Shown one piece after another: positions 38,188 to 44,652 of a stretch of DNA of 47,804 bases. Under the pieces are notes generated by a model. It did no database searches and was not told the DNA's origin. It was given only the letters and a program-made list of their open reading frames with translations. Source of the stretch: a virus. Numbering within the stretch: position 1 is the stretch's first letter; each line of letters opens with the position of its first letter. A program made the translations under genes and the position numbers. The stretch spans positions 1 to 47,804 of the IMG/VR virus record IMGVR_UViG_3300032783_000003; one strand, given 5' to 3'.

Positions 38188-38262
38188 GCTCTGTTAGCTC
38201 AGTCGGTAGAGCATCCGTCTAGCTCAGTCGGAAGGTCACGGGTTCGATCCCCGTACAGGGCA
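38188..38262 (+). tRNA. tRNA-like gene with aberrant anticodon arm
   Basis: Acceptor stem GCTCTGT/ACAGGGC (38188-38194 and 38255-38261, with one T-G pair), D arm GCTC/GAGC (38197-38200 and 38209-38212), T arm ACGGG-TTCGATC-CCCGT (38238-38254) and discriminator A (38262) are all normal. The anticodon arm is not: only TCCG/CGGA pairs, leaving an 11-base loop (38218-38228) instead of a 5-bp stem with a 7-base loop. The arm contains a 12-base copy of the D-arm sequence. If C219-T220 are positions 32-33 the anticodon would be AGC, but this is uncertain. It may be a decayed tRNA. Confidence 0.7.
38195..38231 (+). repeat. Direct repeat TAGCTCAGTCGG inside the tRNA
   Basis: TAGCTCAGTCGG occurs at 38195-38206, its normal place in the D arm, and again at 38220-38231 in the anticodon arm. 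The two copies are identical over 12 bases. The second replaces the expected anticodon loop, as if a template switch during replication or an assembly artefact had copied the D arm. Confidence 0.85.
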
Positions 38263-38279
38263 TAAAAGGAGAAGTACAA

Positions 38280-38633
38280 ATGAGTTGGTCAATCGATAAC
38301 CTAGACAATGATGTAGAAATCTCCCCAGAGCTGGAGAAGAAGATTCTAAAGGCAGCCAAAAAACATGGCTCCGAGGAACTGGTGGAAGTGGACGGCGGCT
38401 ATTTAGTCTTCAATTCAGACCATTGTGAGCATATGGACTACATTGGTGGAGAGGCCAGTGATTGGATTGTGGACCTGCTCAAAAAGGCCAAAGTGAAGGG
38501 GCGTATTACCTTTCGGGATACAGAAAGTTGCAACCCTCCCGCTTACTGGGGCCACGAGTTCGATGGCAAAGGTGGGTATGTCCAACTTACGGGTACCGAA
38601 CAGATCACCTGGAAGCAAGTGGAAGACAAGTAA
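38280..38633 (+). CDS. Hypothetical protein
   Basis: A 117-residue protein with AAAGGAGAAGTACAA before the ATG, an extended ribosome-site pattern shared with other genes here. Contains DHCEHMDYIGGEASDWIVDL and a beta-rich C-terminus (GKGGYVQLTGTEQITW). His/Cys/Asp clustering near residue 50 could bind a metal. No family recognised. First gene after the tRNA. Confidence 0.65.
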   Translation: MSWSIDNLDNDVEISPELEKKILKAAKKHGSEELVEVDGGYLVFNSDHCEHMDYIGGEASDWIVDLLKKAKVKGRITFRDTESCNPPAYWGHEFDGKGGYVQLTGTEQITWKQVEDK

Positions 38634-38638
38634 GCCGT

Positions 38639-39196
38639 ATGGAATATGACCGTAGGCGCCTCCTGAATTTGCTCATCCGGCTATCCCTCAAACGAGGAGA
38701 GATAGTACTCTCCTCAGGCAAGGAGTCGGACTTCTACATTGACTGCAAGAAAACCACGCTTACCGCTGAGGGACATTACCTCATTGGCAGGCTATTCCTC
38801 GATGCCATTAAAGAGCATGCCCCACTAGCTGAGGGAGTAGGCGGTTTGACACTAGGAGCTGATCCCATTGCATCTGCTGTGAGCCTAACAAGTTATTTGC
38901 TTGATGAAGAGCCTATTTCTGCTTTTATCATTCGTAAAGAGCCTAAAAGGCATGGTACCGAGCAATGGATAGAAGGTCGCTCACCCTTCTTGCCGGACGG
39001 GACTCTAGTAGTAATAGTCGAAGATGTGGTGACTACCGGAGCTTCAATACTTAAAGCTATTGAACGAGCAGAGGCTGAAGGACTGAAGGTAGTGCATACA
39101 TTTGTGCTGGTGGACCGACTAGAAGGTGGACGTGAGACCATTGAATCTAAGGGTTACGGTTTCACCGCACTTTACACCAAGAAAGACTTCGTATAG
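38639..39196 (+). CDS. pyrE: Orotate phosphoribosyltransferase-like protein
   Basis: A 185-residue type I phosphoribosyltransferase of the PyrE type. LKRGEIVLSSGKESDFYIDCKK is the orotate-binding N-terminus. GGLTLGADPIASAVSL gives the PPi loop, RKEPKRHGTEQWIEG the flexible loop with Lys and His, and VVIVEDVVTTGASI the PRPP loop. It catalyses orotate plus PRPP to OMP in pyrimidine synthesis, supporting nucleotide supply. The start at ATG 38639 matches the family N-terminus; the upstream frame copies the neighbouring gene. Second PRTase in this block. Confidence 0.87.
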   Translation: MEYDRRRLLNLLIRLSLKRGEIVLSSGKESDFYIDCKKTTLTAEGHYLIGRLFLDAIKEHAPLAEGVGGLTLGADPIASAVSLTSYLLDEEPISAFIIRKEPKRHGTEQWIEGRSPFLPDGTLVVIVEDVVTTGASILKAIERAEAEGLKVVHTFVLVDRLEGGRETIESKGYGFTALYTKKDFV

Positions 39197-39223
39197 AGTA
39201 CCTATATATAAGGAGAAGTACCA

Positions 39224-39454
39224 GTGACAGACGAACAGAAGTTGGCTTTGAAAGCGAAGTTGTCCCTCAGTATCATCGGCCTCGTGGCTGAGTTCTGTAT
39301 GACCGAAGATGTGGAAATCTACACCCCGGAAGGTCATGAGATCGTCAGGCTGGGTATTCAAAGTGCCCTTGATACGATGCCTAATCTGGAGAGAATAGAG
39401 GCCCTAATAAAGGCTTCATTTCCTCAGGACCCACCTAACCCCGACATCAACTAA
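39224..39454 (+). CDS. Hypothetical protein (paralogue of next gene)
   Basis: A 76-residue acidic helical protein starting at GTG behind AAGGAGAAGTACCA. IIGLVAEF, then a GIQSALDTMP segment, aligns in spacing with IIGLVQNW and LLYQLADSLP of the next gene, so the two may be duplicates. No family recognised. Confidence 0.6.
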   Translation: MTDEQKLALKAKLSLSIIGLVAEFCMTEDVEIYTPEGHEIVRLGIQSALDTMPNLERIEALIKASFPQDPPNPDIN

Positions 39455-39465
39455 GGAGTACCACA

Positions 39466-39750
39466 ATGGCAGATGATACGCAGAACCCCGAAGTCTTTGA
39501 AGAAGAGGGCGAAGACTGGCCCCCTGAGCATAAGGAGCTGGGATTTAAGATCATTGGGCTCGTCCAGAACTGGGCAGATCACTTCAATCATTCTCTGGAT
39601 GTAAAGGAGAATCGAATGGACGTAAAAGAGCTTCTGTACCAGCTCGCTGATTCTCTTCCCGAAGACGATCAGGCCTGGGAAGATGCAAAGCCCACCTTGG
39701 AACCTCCTACTGGTGAGACTCCGCCCTCAACCGGTGAGTTGCTGAACTGA
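39466..39750 (+). CDS. Hypothetical acidic protein (paralogue of previous gene)
   Basis: A 94-residue acidic protein: a disordered start (NPEVFEEEGEDWPPEHKELG), a helical centre resembling the preceding protein, and a Pro/Thr-rich tail. AAGGAGTACCACA precedes the ATG. Function unknown; an acidic surface is compatible with DNA mimicry, but there is no direct sign. Confidence 0.6.
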   Translation: MADDTQNPEVFEEEGEDWPPEHKELGFKIIGLVQNWADHFNHSLDVKENRMDVKELLYQLADSLPEDDQAWEDAKPTLEPPTGETPPSTGELLN

Positions 39751-39751
39751 T

Positions 39752-39970
39752 ATGTCCGAATTCGCCGCAATCCTGATTACAACCCCCGATACCCTCGGGG
39801 GTACTCTACGGTTCGCCGGAACAAGGATTTCGGTTGAAACGGTTGTTGCTCTAATTAAGAAGGGCATCTCATTGGAGGAGCTGAAGAAGGACTACTTCCC
39901 TCATCTCTCCGAAGATGCCCTCCAGGTAGCCAAGCTACTTGCTGAATTCAAGGAGACCAAACGGTCATGA
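39752..39970 (+). CDS. DUF433-family protein
   Basis: A 72-residue protein matching the DUF433 pattern: GGTLRFAGTRISVETVVALI, then KKGISLEELKKDYFPHLSED and ALQVAKLL. Bacterial DUF433 proteins are small helix-turn-helix-like proteins, often annotated as antitoxins because they pair with VapC/DUF5615-type toxins. No toxin is seen here, so a phage antitoxin that neutralises a host toxin is conceivable. It starts one base after the upstream stop and overlaps the next ATG. Confidence 0.8.
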   Translation: MSEFAAILITTPDTLGGTLRFAGTRISVETVVALIKKGISLEELKKDYFPHLSEDALQVAKLLAEFKETKRS

Positions 39971-40416
39971 AAGCCAACATTGTTGGTTTTTCTCGTTGTG
40001 AGGGTAATCATGAAGCCCTTGAATTCAAGGAATTCACCCGCCCTCCAGTAGTGAAGGGCGAAGTATATAAGTACTGGGTTCTTTGCCCTCTTCTACAAGA
40101 GCCAATCCTCATGAGCGCAGAGTCCATACATACAGCAGATGAGCTGGTCTTCGATCTCCAAGCCTTAGAGGGTAACGAGATTGCTTGGTTCAAAAAAATG
40201 GGCAAGAAACTGGGCGTTGACCCAGCTACCTTGCCCAACATGAGATGGAGCGAATTCAATCAGCTTGCAGCCAAGAATGGCCTCAAGCCGGTGATCCAGC
40301 AGCCTAAAAAGACTGTTAGAACGAAAAAGCCGAAGCGGACGGGGCCACAAAAGCCCGAAGCACAACGTACAGGTCGCCAACGACCGCAGAAGCGAAGGGC
40401 AAAGTCCCAGCAGTAA
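39967..40416 (+). CDS. Hypothetical protein with basic tail
   Basis: A 149-residue protein. About 100 residues form a folded domain (YKYWVLCPLLQEPILMSAES, WFKKMGKKLGVDPATLP). The last 45 are almost entirely Lys, Arg, Pro and Gln, typical of a flexible nucleic-acid-binding tail. The 3' end overlaps the convergent gene 40316-40660 by about 100 bases, an unusually long antisense overlap. Confidence 0.65.
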   Translation: MKANIVGFSRCEGNHEALEFKEFTRPPVVKGEVYKYWVLCPLLQEPILMSAESIHTADELVFDLQALEGNEIAWFKKMGKKLGVDPATLPNMRWSEFNQLAAKNGLKPVIQQPKKTVRTKKPKRTGPQKPEAQRTGRQRPQKRRAKSQQ

Positions 40417-40660
40417 CCACAGCTCCGAACTGCGCATTACCAGCAGTAGCCGGGACGTGGATTACCAAGTCACCAACAAGCAGCGCCCCAAAATCTGTGG
40501 TGGCGCTTGTGTGCGCAGCCACGATTGCAGCCGGGGTAGGCCAAGCATCTTGCGATGCTGAGGCAGAGCCATTGTTCACAGCAGAAGCCAGCTCATTGCC
40601 GGCATCCTGCTTCGTCAGGGCTACACACATACGGAAAACGGTATCGTTAGAAAGAGCCAT
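40316..40660 (-). CDS. Small virion-type protein
   Basis: A 114-residue Ala/Val/Thr/Gly-rich protein (FGALLVGDLVIHVPATAGNAQ, AVVTAGTLPFASAVVGDLYV), the composition of small capsid-decoration or tail proteins of this phage. ATG 40660 lies 11 bases after GAGGAG, which is buried in the 3' arm of a long hairpin (40668-40719). It converges with the basic-tail gene, with about 100 bases of overlap. Confidence 0.65.
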   Translation of the reverse strand: MALSNDTVFRMCVALTKQDAGNELASAVNNGSASASQDAWPTPAAIVAAHTSATTDFGALLVGDLVIHVPATAGNAQFGAVVTAGTLPFASAVVGDLYVVLRAFVAPSASAFSF

Positions 40661-40667
40661 TTGAATC

Positions 40668-40719
40668 AAATCTCCTCAAGAAGATGACTTCTAGATTAAG
40701 TCTCTTCTTGAGGAGATTT
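40668..40719 (-). promoter_or_regulatory. Long hairpin covering the ribosome site of the downstream gene
   Basis: A perfect 17-bp stem (40668-40684 with 40703-40719), continued after one unpaired base by GACTT/AAGTC (40686-40690 and 40698-40702), around a 7-base loop CTAGATT. The Shine-Dalgarno GAGGAG of 40316-40660 is in the 3' arm of the - strand transcript, so translation could be blocked while folded. The apex contains AGATTAAG (CTTAATCT on the transcribed strand), the motif also seen at 20062 and 30750. Confidence 0.6.
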
Positions 40720-40729
40720 AGGTTTGCTC

Positions 40730-41173
40730 TTAGAAGGTAACGACTTCGACCTTACCTTCAGGGGTCTCATCCCTAAGAATCACGGTCTTCAGAAGCTTAT
40801 CCGACCAGTTTGGAACTCCATTGAGGACCTTATTTTCGATCTCCTCGGGAGTCAACTTCATATGGTCTGGTACTGGGGCGCCAACAGCGCTGTACCAGCT
40901 CTTTGGCTGGGGAAGCTGGAAGACTCGTGGTTCCTTAGCATACTTGACAGTCTGTAGGTAGAACCCACCCTTCGGGTCATGCTTACCGACCCTAAAGGTA
41001 GTTCTAAAAACGTAAAGCCGTTGGGCCTCCGCTCGGAGGTGGAAAAGCTTCCAGTGGTTGAATGTAGACTCATAGCCTGACTTGTGAGTCTGGGCCTTGA
41101 GAGCCCGGATATCAGCCTCCACACGCTTCAACTCTGCGAGGTACTTCTCTTTATCAATGACAACTTGTCTCAT
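40730..41173 (-). CDS. Hypothetical protein
   Basis: A 147-residue basic protein, helical at the start (KYLAELKRVEADIRALKAQ), with a central FRVGKHDPKGGFYLQTVKYAKE and a C-terminus ending GKVEVVTF. AAGGAG precedes the ATG. No family recognised. It lies between the PTH2 gene and the long hairpin at 40668-40719, which may also act as its terminator. Confidence 0.65.
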   Translation of the reverse strand: MRQVVIDKEKYLAELKRVEADIRALKAQTHKSGYESTFNHWKLFHLRAEAQRLYVFRTTFRVGKHDPKGGFYLQTVKYAKEPRVFQLPQPKSWYSAVGAPVPDHMKLTPEEIENKVLNGVPNWSDKLLKTVILRDETPEGKVEVVTF

Positions 41174-41184
41174 ATTTTGTCTCC

Positions 41185-41499
41185 TTATTTTACAAGAGGA
41201 AAGCCGGACATAAGCTTCTTCAGGATCGTATCACGGACCATCGGCCGAATGCCAATTGCCATGAGTTGATTGTTGTAGGGGGCCCATGGCTCCCTAATTG
41301 CTGTATGTGGGATATCTAACGACAAAAGCCGCTCTTCGAGGTCGAGTAATTCGGCCTCTGAAGCGGCTTCAAGGGCCACAGCGTGGGTGTTAGTAGGCAG
41401 ATCGCCTGGGGAACTTTCGCCTGCGGCGTGAATGAGCTGCGCAAACCGCACGCCTAAAGGTAAGTCCTTCCTTATCACACAATAATGATGGAGGATCAA
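41185..41499 (-). CDS. PTH2-type peptidyl-tRNA hydrolase
   Basis: A 104-residue protein matching the PTH2 fold: CVIRKDLPLGVRFAQLIHAAGE, with the family K, Q and H residues near the N-terminus, then THAVALEAASEAELLDLEERL and IPHTAIREPWAPYNNQLMAI. PTH2 enzymes free tRNA from stalled peptidyl-tRNA. No ATG fits the domain start. TTG 41499 has GGAG six bases upstream and gives the expected length; the longer frame to 41586 overlaps the zinc-ribbon gene. A phage copy may recycle tRNA during intense translation. Confidence 0.75.
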   Translation of the reverse strand: MILHHYCVIRKDLPLGVRFAQLIHAAGESSPGDLPTNTHAVALEAASEAELLDLEERLLSLDIPHTAIREPWAPYNNQLMAIGIRPMVRDTILKKLMSGFPLVK

Positions 41500-41593
41500 A
41501 CCATTCTCCGCAGTCGAGGCAGCCGTACTGCTCTCCTCTGCGGGTGGTATTGGTTGACTGACACTGGATACACTTCTGCTGATCACTGGACAT
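41390..41593 (-). CDS. Small zinc-ribbon protein
   Basis: A 67-residue protein with KCIQCQSTNTTRRGEQYGCLDCGEWF, two CxxC knuckles 14 residues apart: a clear zinc ribbon. AGGAGG lies 7 bases before the ATG. The C-terminal 30 residues (RRAVCAAHSRRRRKFPRRS) are read in the same DNA as PTH2 but another frame. Either this tail is real, or an earlier stop was lost by a frameshift. It may bind nucleic acid. Confidence 0.6.
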   Translation of the reverse strand: MSSDQQKCIQCQSTNTTRRGEQYGCLDCGEWFDPPSLLCDKEGLTFRRAVCAAHSRRRRKFPRRSAY

Positions 41594-41694
41594 TGCTGTC
41601 CCTCCTGAGTAGGAAATTTAGTGATCAGTTGTGTGTGCGGGCCTTGGTTACCGCCGCTGTTGCTCGTAGCTCATATTGTGTAGATTACCACCGG

Positions 41695-41892
41695 TTAAGG
41701 TGCTTTGCAACAGGTCTGCTTGGAAGGTGCGTTTACAAACTTACAAATCGGGCAGACCCATCCGTATGTAACTTGAGTATACGTAAATTGTGGAACCTGG
41801 GGTGTAGGATGACCTAGACAACCCATACCGGTCCCACTACATTCACATCCAGGCCAAAACCACTTGGTTGAATTTGGAATTACTTGAAGCAT
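41695..41892 (-). CDS. Small zinc-finger protein (RanBP2-like)
   Basis: A 65-residue protein. CECSGTGMGCLGH has a Cys/Gly pattern, and GWVCPICKFVNAPSKQTCC resembles the W-x-C-x2-C-x3-N segment of RanBP2-type zinc fingers, though the second Cys pair is adjacent (CC) instead of CxxC. Start overlaps the VWA gene stop as TAATG. RNA or ubiquitin-like binding is known for RanBP2 fingers elsewhere; function here is unknown. The following 41594-41694 gap shows nothing notable. Confidence 0.6.
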   Translation of the reverse strand: MLQVIPNSTKWFWPGCECSGTGMGCLGHPTPQVPQFTYTQVTYGWVCPICKFVNAPSKQTCCKAP

Positions 41893-42608
41893 TACGGAGT
41901 CTTAACGTCAGGAACGATTGTAAGAAGCTTGTCAAGAGCTTCAGAATCGGTAAGGTCAGTCTTGGAATCGTCCACCACATCGGCCTTGTCCTGAGCACTG
42001 TAAACTGCGTTAGCAGACATATTCGAACGGTAAGAACCAATAGCCCGAGACACTGCGCTAAAGCCCTTCCTTGTGGAGACTGCGTTGGCGTTATAGGTAA
42101 GGGCCTGATTAGGAAGGAATCCGAGTGCTCCACCGGAGACGATGGCGTCTTGACCAGCAGCCAGGAAGACAAACTCCCAGGAGTACTTCTCACGTTGGTG
42201 CTTGATCATATCCTGGATCCGTGCATGGTTGAATTCACGGCTGGCATTTTCGAAACCATCCGTCTGAACCACGAACACCACCTTACCAGGGCGGTCAGCT
42301 TCAGGGGTAGCCGCAAGCTTAGCTCCGACCTCAGTGATAGTCCGGCCAATGGCATCCAAGAGGGCCGTAGAGCCTCTAGGCTCGAAATCAGCCTGGGTCA
42401 GGGGCTTGGTGTCCCGGAGGTTGGTAAAGTACTTGGCATACTCGTATTGGTCGTCAAACTGAACGAAGTGAAGAGTGACATCACCAGGAAGAGCCTTTTG
42501 GCCTTCCAGGAAGGTATTCAAACCTGCGACAGTGGATTCCCTAAGGGCTTGCATGGAGCCAGAACGGTCCAGAACTACAGCGATAAGGGTTTTATTAGTA
42601 TTGGGCAT
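41892..42608 (-). CDS. VWA-domain protein
   Basis: A 238-residue von Willebrand A domain. The metal-ion-dependent adhesion site is visible: DRSGSM (D14, S16, S18), a Thr in PRGSTALLDAIG and an Asp in VQTDGFEN. TerY-type bacterial proteins have this form and are linked to tellurite/stress operons. In phages such proteins are seen with unknown roles, perhaps as scaffolds for protein-complex assembly. AAGGAG and 7 bases lead to the ATG at 42608. Coupled to the zinc-finger gene after it. Confidence 0.88.
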   Translation of the reverse strand: MPNTNKTLIAVVLDRSGSMQALRESTVAGLNTFLEGQKALPGDVTLHFVQFDDQYEYAKYFTNLRDTKPLTQADFEPRGSTALLDAIGRTITEVGAKLAATPEADRPGKVVFVVQTDGFENASREFNHARIQDMIKHQREKYSWEFVFLAAGQDAIVSGGALGFLPNQALTYNANAVSTRKGFSAVSRAIGSYRSNMSANAVYSAQDKADVVDDSKTDLTDSEALDKLLTIVPDVKTP

Positions 42609-42663
42609 TGATTTTCTCCTTGTGAGAGTGTTATGAGATGTGCTCCACCCAAGGAGGCACACC

Positions 42664-42906
42664 GTGTCGATTCAAGAATCCCCATTCTACACCCATCCAG
42701 AGCTGTTCCTCAAGGAGGGGCAAAGAGTGCGTGCAAAGATTCGGGTCTACGACCTTCCAGGCAATCCTGACCCGGGGCCAATAGCGGCTGAGCCAGGTGA
42801 GGAAGGAGTGGTGGTTTTCGTAGAAAAGGGGTTTTGGCCTACGGTCACATTTGACCGAACAGGTTGGTCAACCTGCGTTACAGATGCAGAGGTCGAGGCC
42901 ATTTAA
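42664..42906 (+). CDS. Hypothetical protein
   Basis: An 80-residue protein beginning at GTG (42664), with AAGGAGG six bases upstream. A beta-barrel-like sequence (LFLKEGQRVRAKIRVYDLPG, EEGVVVFVEKGFWPTVTFD) suggests an SH3-like small barrel. It is a lone + strand gene between two - strand genes, divergent from VWA and convergent with 42990-44045. Confidence 0.6.
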   Translation: MSIQESPFYTHPELFLKEGQRVRAKIRVYDLPGNPDPGPIAAEPGEEGVVVFVEKGFWPTVTFDRTGWSTCVTDAEVEAI

Positions 42907-42989
42907 AGATTAGGGGCGAGTACCTATGCCCGGCCTAGAGCCGGGGGTTCAAGGTAGGAGCCCAGGCTTGCGTCTGGGGTAGCCCTTAT
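42907..42989. other. Structured convergent gap with repeat
   Basis: Between the stops of convergent genes. Hairpins CCCGGC/GCCGGG near 42929-42945 and CCCAG/CTGGG near 42961-42978 are visible, and TACCT/AGGTA can enclose the first, giving a branched structure. The left edge carries TTAAAGATTAGGGGC (42903-42917), repeated exactly at 47155-47169. No clean T run follows either hairpin, but it may still end transcription from both sides. Confidence 0.45.
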
Positions 42990-44045
42990 TTACATCGGAG
43001 CTGGGCCAGCAGCTTTTGACATCTCAGGAGGGTCTTCAGACTTCTTCTCTGGCTCAGTTGGTGGTTTCTTAGGCTTGGCAACCCTTTTGCTAGCAAGAGA
43101 CTTCTTTTTGGCCTTAGCAGAAAGGTGGGCTTGCATTTCTCTTTCTTCGGCTGCGGCTCGGCCCTCTCTACGGGCTTTGATACTTTGATAGGCCGCTTCT
43201 ATTCCAGCGTGTAAACTGGCAATGCTTGCGGCCCTTGCCTTTTCGGCTGGTCCAGCAATCTGCGTACCCTTTGTACCAGGAGGGAAAACTCCGGGAGCTG
43301 GTAGCGGAGGGGTGTACTTAGTAGCAGATTGAGAGCCTATTGCACCTGCAATTGTAGCCGGTTGCCCGAGGTCCTGGGCTGGGGAAACCCGATCTTTAGG
43401 GAATGGAACTACGTTACCCTTCTGCATTGGTACGGGAGAGGCAGACGAGGCAGTAATCCCACTAGGAATATTAGGACCACCGAAATCCTTCTTCATTTTA
43501 GATTTTGACTTACTGAGCATTTCGCTCTTAGCGACACTATGCTGTCCATCGCCTTCACTCTGGAGAAGGAATGCATCTCCACGGTGTGGCTTGAACTTAT
43601 AGAACTTGTCTTGCTTCTCAGCCAGAGCTTGAACATCAGTTGGCACTGCCCCTACAGGATCGTGTCCTAGAGCTTTTAGGTGGAGCTGATACATGAGACC
43701 ATGCTTGTGGGCTTCATCATGACTTCCAGCACCTTGAGCAGCTTTTAGACCTGCCAAGTGGAATGCAGCGGCCTCACGGTGCTTGTCCTTCTTGTACTCG
43801 TGGTGGGCTCGGTGTTCAGCGTCTTCTCGAGTCATCCGGTGTTTGAATTCATAGGTAGCAGCTCGCTGTTCGAGATCGTGTTTATCTTCAGATTGGATAA
43901 TCCTACGTCCATTCCAATGCGGAATAGATTTTAAGGCTTCTTTACTCATTTGATCACCTACTAATGGAAGTCCTATTGGCTTACCTGTGAAAGTATGTTT
44001 ATGTGTTTCGTGAAGTATCTTATCTTTATCGTTAGGTGACATCAT
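42990..44045 (-). CDS. Virion-associated protein, Lys-rich
   Basis: A 351-residue protein. The N-terminal half is rich in His, Lys and Glu helices (EHRAHHEYKKDKHREAAAFH, then LAGLKAA), like a structural or scaffold part. A Ser/Lys stretch (SEMLSKSKSKMKKDFGG), a Pro-rich part and a basic C-terminus follow. I place the start at ATG 44045, with GAGG seven bases upstream. Transcribed with other virion genes; no named family. The GIY-YIG gene overlaps its start. Confidence 0.6.
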   Translation of the reverse strand: MMSPNDKDKILHETHKHTFTGKPIGLPLVGDQMSKEALKSIPHWNGRRIIQSEDKHDLEQRAATYEFKHRMTREDAEHRAHHEYKKDKHREAAAFHLAGLKAAQGAGSHDEAHKHGLMYQLHLKALGHDPVGAVPTDVQALAEKQDKFYKFKPHRGDAFLLQSEGDGQHSVAKSEMLSKSKSKMKKDFGGPNIPSGITASSASPVPMQKGNVVPFPKDRVSPAQDLGQPATIAGAIGSQSATKYTPPLPAPGVFPPGTKGTQIAGPAEKARAASIASLHAGIEAAYQSIKARREGRAAAEEREMQAHLSAKAKKKSLASKRVAKPKKPPTEPEKKSEDPPEMSKAAGPAPM

Positions 44046-44652
44046 CTCCATACCTCAATTTATATCCACCAGTATGGCTGCGCCACCCTTTCAAAACCTT
44101 ATATACATTACCAATATGTAAGCCTAAAGTTCTACAAACTTCACTAATACTCTCGTAAACAGTTCCATTTTGATCAATAACAGGTCTCTTTTTATGTGCA
44201 ATGGACAGTTTCTTTCTGGTGACGGTAGACATTGCACCCTTCTTCTTTCCTTTACGAATGGCAGACATTTTCGCAAACAATTCGGGAGATCGCACCTTGC
44301 CTTTATTAGAAGATCCTATCTTAGCTCTAGTCTCAATAGAGACTTTACGACCCATAGTGCCCTCTCCTCCATCTGTTAGATTTGTAAGTGGGCACCCCAT
44401 TTTCCGAAAATAAGCTATCCAGAAAATTTCAGCATCACATAAAATTTCAGGTTCAGTGAACTCCTGCAATATAACTGCATTGGGTACTAGATTTTGAGCT
44501 TTAAGACTACTAAGCCAATGGGTTCTATAATTATGCGCCGGATCAACTAGATGCTCATTTAGCCTTTTGGCGAGCTTATTTTTAGTTTTACCTACATATC
44601 TAAGCTGCCCATCTCGAGGATCAACTAATCCATATATCAAGAATCGATTCAT
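44032..44652 (-). CDS. GIY-YIG homing endonuclease
   Basis: A 206-residue protein. The N-terminal GIY-YIG nuclease (FLIYGLVDPRDGQLRYVGKT, with K-R-L-N-E-H after it) is followed by NUMOD3-like repeats (SIETRAKIGSSNKGKV, TRKKLSIAHKK) and a NUMOD1-type DNA-binding module (SISEVCRTLGLHIGNVYKVL). This is the layout of free-standing phage homing enzymes such as those in T4-like phages. GGAGG precedes the ATG; the start overlaps the GNAT gene stop. AT-rich compared with neighbours, so a recent insertion is likely. Confidence 0.9.
   Translation of the reverse strand: MNRFLIYGLVDPRDGQLRYVGKTKNKLAKRLNEHLVDPAHNYRTHWLSSLKAQNLVPNAVILQEFTEPEILCDAEIFWIAYFRKMGCPLTNLTDGGEGTMGRKVSIETRAKIGSSNKGKVRSPELFAKMSAIRKGKKKGAMSTVTRKKLSIAHKKRPVIDQNGTVYESISEVCRTLGLHIGNVYKVLKGWRSHTGGYKLRYGDDVT

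Noticed and set aside
42907-42989. A tRNA in the structured convergent gap
   Set aside because: GGGGGTTCAAGG resembles a T loop, but the arms do not form a cloverleaf and no anticodon stem fits.
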